Shown here: positions 23,897-24,783 of the stretch, in pieces
Layout of the letters: each line of letters begins with the position of its first letter
Numbering within the stretch: the first letter of the stretch is position 1
Assembly (NCBI GenBank): GCA_041591895.1
Contig: JBFHRE010000020.1
Coordinates: forward strand, 1 to 24,783
Direction of reading: 5' to 3'
Length of the DNA stretch: 24,783 bases
DNA from: JBFHRE01 sp041591895
GTDB lineage: Bacteria; Actinomycetota; Acidimicrobiia; Spongiisociales; ZC4RG35
Program-made: the position numbers and the translations under genes
Notes under the pieces: generated by a model
Databases searched by the model: none
The model's input: the letters and a program-made list of their open reading frames with translations, nothing else
Told to the model about the DNA's origin: nothing

Positions 23897-23975
23897 GAAC
23901 GCTGTCGTCTTCCTCGGAGGAAAGGGGGTCGCTGGCTGGTGGCCGGTGGCCGGAAGCAGGTAGCTCGGTTCCCGC

Positions 23976-23981
23976 TATGAT
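23976..23981 (+). promoter_or_regulatory. Promoter -10 for the cobalamin leader
   Basis: TATGAT matches TATAAT at 5 of 6 positions and stands just upstream of the aptamer, placing the start near 23988-23990. No convincing -35 is seen at 16-18 nt. Confidence 0.5.
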
Positions 23982-23988
23982 CACCCGA

Positions 23989-24106
23989 CTCGCCCGATCA
24001 AAGGGCGGGGTCGTCTGCTCAGCGAAGTCCGGTGAGATCCCGGCGCTGTCCCGCAACTGTGAATCTTCGAGACCTCTCGAGGATGAGCCAGGTCGCCTGA
24101 GCCGAC
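23989..24106 (+). promoter_or_regulatory. Cobalamin (AdoCbl) riboswitch aptamer
   Basis: The segment 24022-24062 carries the conserved core: GCGAAGTCCGGTGAGATCC, then CGGCGCTGTCCCGCAACTGTG. The B12 box GAGCCAGGTCGCCTG lies at 24085-24099. A 5' stem CGCCC/GGGCG (23991-23995 with 24003-24007) and a 9-bp stem with one G-U pair (24063-24071 with 24076-24084, loop ACCU) precede the box. This matches the cobalamin riboswitch class (Rfam RF00174). It precedes a BtuF-like gene, which fits repression of cobalamin uptake when the vitamin is plentiful. The exact edges of the aptamer are approximate. Confidence 0.9.
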
Positions 24107-24108
24107 GA

Positions 24109-24194
24109 CGACGAACGAACCTCGGGTGAAGGCACAGTTCGTCGGCGACAGGGAAAAGCCGACAGCTCCTTCATCCTCCAGACACTGGAGGATG
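24109..24194 (+). promoter_or_regulatory. Expression platform with hairpin hiding the ribosome binding site
   Basis: CATCCTCCAG (24172-24181) and CTGGAGGATG (24185-24194) form a perfect 10-bp hairpin with an ACA loop; its 3' strand contains GGAGG (24187-24191), the Shine-Dalgarno of the downstream gene, 7 nt from its ATG. GAGGATGA (24079-24086), at the end of an aptamer stem and the start of the B12 box, is exactly complementary to TCATCCTC (24171-24178), the 5' strand of that hairpin. CGACGAAC (24109-24116) also pairs with GTTCGTCG (24137-24144). This suggests translational control; the model is inferred from complementarity. Confidence 0.65.
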
Positions 24195-24198
24195 TTTC

Positions 24199-24783
24199 AT
24201 GTTCAGGTCCTCGAAATGGCTACCCCTCATCGTGGTGGCCGTCGCCACTGCCGGGTGCGGCTCGGCCGCCACCGACGCCACGCCTGCCGCCGCAGAGCCG
24301 ACATCGACCACCGCGGCCTCGGCGACCACTCAGGCGCCTACGGCCACAACCGACCCGGGTTTTCCGGTGACGGTGGAGGCGGCGAATGGTTCGATCACGA
24401 TCCCGGCCCGACCTGAGGCGATCCTCTCACTGTCTCCCACCGGCACGGAGATGCTGTTTGCCGTCGGTGCGGGTGATCAGGTGGTGGCAGTGGACGAATT
24501 CTCTTATTACCCCGAAGAGGCCCCGGTCACCGATCTGTCCGGGTTCACACCCAACATCGAGGCGATCGTCTCATACGAACCGGACCTCGTGGTCGTCTCG
24601 GACGACATCGACGGCGTGGTTGCAGGTCTCACCGGGGTTGGGGTCACCGTGGTCCACCTCCCTGCCGCACAGACCATGGACGACGTGTATTCGCAGATCG
24701 AGACGGTTGCAACGATGACCGGCAACGGTGCCGAAGGCGATGCGTTGGTCGGCTCGATGCGCCAACGTGTCGAGTCGCTGATC
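24199..24783 (+). CDS. Cobalamin/metal-chelate ABC transporter substrate-binding lipoprotein (BtuF-like), 3'-truncated
   Basis: The 195 codons visible run off the window. The start MFRSSKWLPLIVVAVATAGC gives a lipoprotein signal with lipid-attachment Cys20, followed by a Thr/Ala-rich linker (about 24-55). The periplasmic-binding domain (PF01497 type) begins about residue 58 with LSLSPTGTEMLFAVGAGDQV, then FTPNIEAIVSYEPDLVVVSDD, as in BtuF/FecB proteins. It should bind cobalamin or a related chelate outside the membrane and hand it to an ABC permease, expected downstream of the window. GGAGG (24187-24191) lies 7 nt before the ATG. The cobalamin riboswitch upstream is what favours a B12 substrate over haem or siderophore, to which the fold is equally suited. 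Confidence 0.9.
   Translation, partial: MFRSSKWLPLIVVAVATAGCGSAATDATPAAAEPTSTTAASATTQAPTATTDPGFPVTVEAANGSITIPARPEAILSLSPTGTEMLFAVGAGDQVVAVDEFSYYPEEAPVTDLSGFTPNIEAIVSYEPDLVVVSDDIDGVVAGLTGVGVTVVHLPAAQTMDDVYSQIETVATMTGNGAEGDALVGSMRQRVESLI

Noticed and set aside
24172..24198. Intrinsic terminator ahead of the BtuF-like gene
   Set aside because: The 10-bp hairpin is followed by only TTTC and lies on the ribosome binding site, so control of translation is the simpler reading.

Overview
The window is GC-rich, densely packed bacterial chromosome with no tRNA, rRNA, CRISPR array, insertion sequence or phage gene that I can see. Several features point to the Actinomycetota: high-GC codon use, GTG starts, several genes whose start codon lies 6 nt behind a TANNNT -10 element with no Shine-Dalgarno (leaderless style), an actinobacterial-type heliorhodopsin, and two gene clusters arranged as I recall from Mycobacterium (response regulator/kinase/HtrA; beta-phosphoglucomutase/GH65). 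The Thr/Pro linkers and the lysozyme-like protein of the CES...CW type suggest the class Acidimicrobiia, but that placement is inference.

Layout. 1-2614: 3' part of a secreted ExeM/NucH-type nuclease with a C-terminal PxKF domain, followed by a strong hairpin terminator. 2738-3965: an anchored coiled-coil protein and a small GYD-domain protein. 4018-4806 (-): a heliorhodopsin, divergent from a PLP group II amino-acid decarboxylase (4963-6393). 6359-7826 (-): an RRM RNA-binding protein and an HDOD regulator with a degenerate receiver. 7911-8933: class I mannose-6-phosphate isomerase. 8873-13749 (-): HrpB helicase, an uncharacterised methyltransferase-like protein and a class III aminotransferase in one direction. 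13814-17545 (+): two paralogous single-pass membrane proteins on either side of a secreted lysozyme-like protein. 17534-20589 (-): a GH65 glycoside phosphorylase coupled to a beta-phosphoglucomutase. 20718-23800 (+): an OmpR-family regulator, its histidine kinase and an HtrA protease with PDZ domain, closed by a terminator. 23811-23866: 14-nt tandem repeats. 23976-24198: a promoter and cobalamin riboswitch ahead of a BtuF-like lipoprotein that runs off the window end.

How the parts work together. GH65 would release beta-glucose-1-phosphate, the mutase would make glucose-6-phosphate, and the isomerase elsewhere in the window works on the linked hexose-phosphate pool. The regulator/kinase/HtrA set looks like an envelope-stress circuit. 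The paralogue pair plus lysozyme-like protein also looks like an envelope module, of unknown role. Cobalamin uptake appears to be controlled by a riboswitch whose likely output is occlusion of the ribosome binding site. The best candidates for new biology are the paralogue pair, the heliorhodopsin with an inverted repeat over its -10, and the alternative pairings of the B12 leader.
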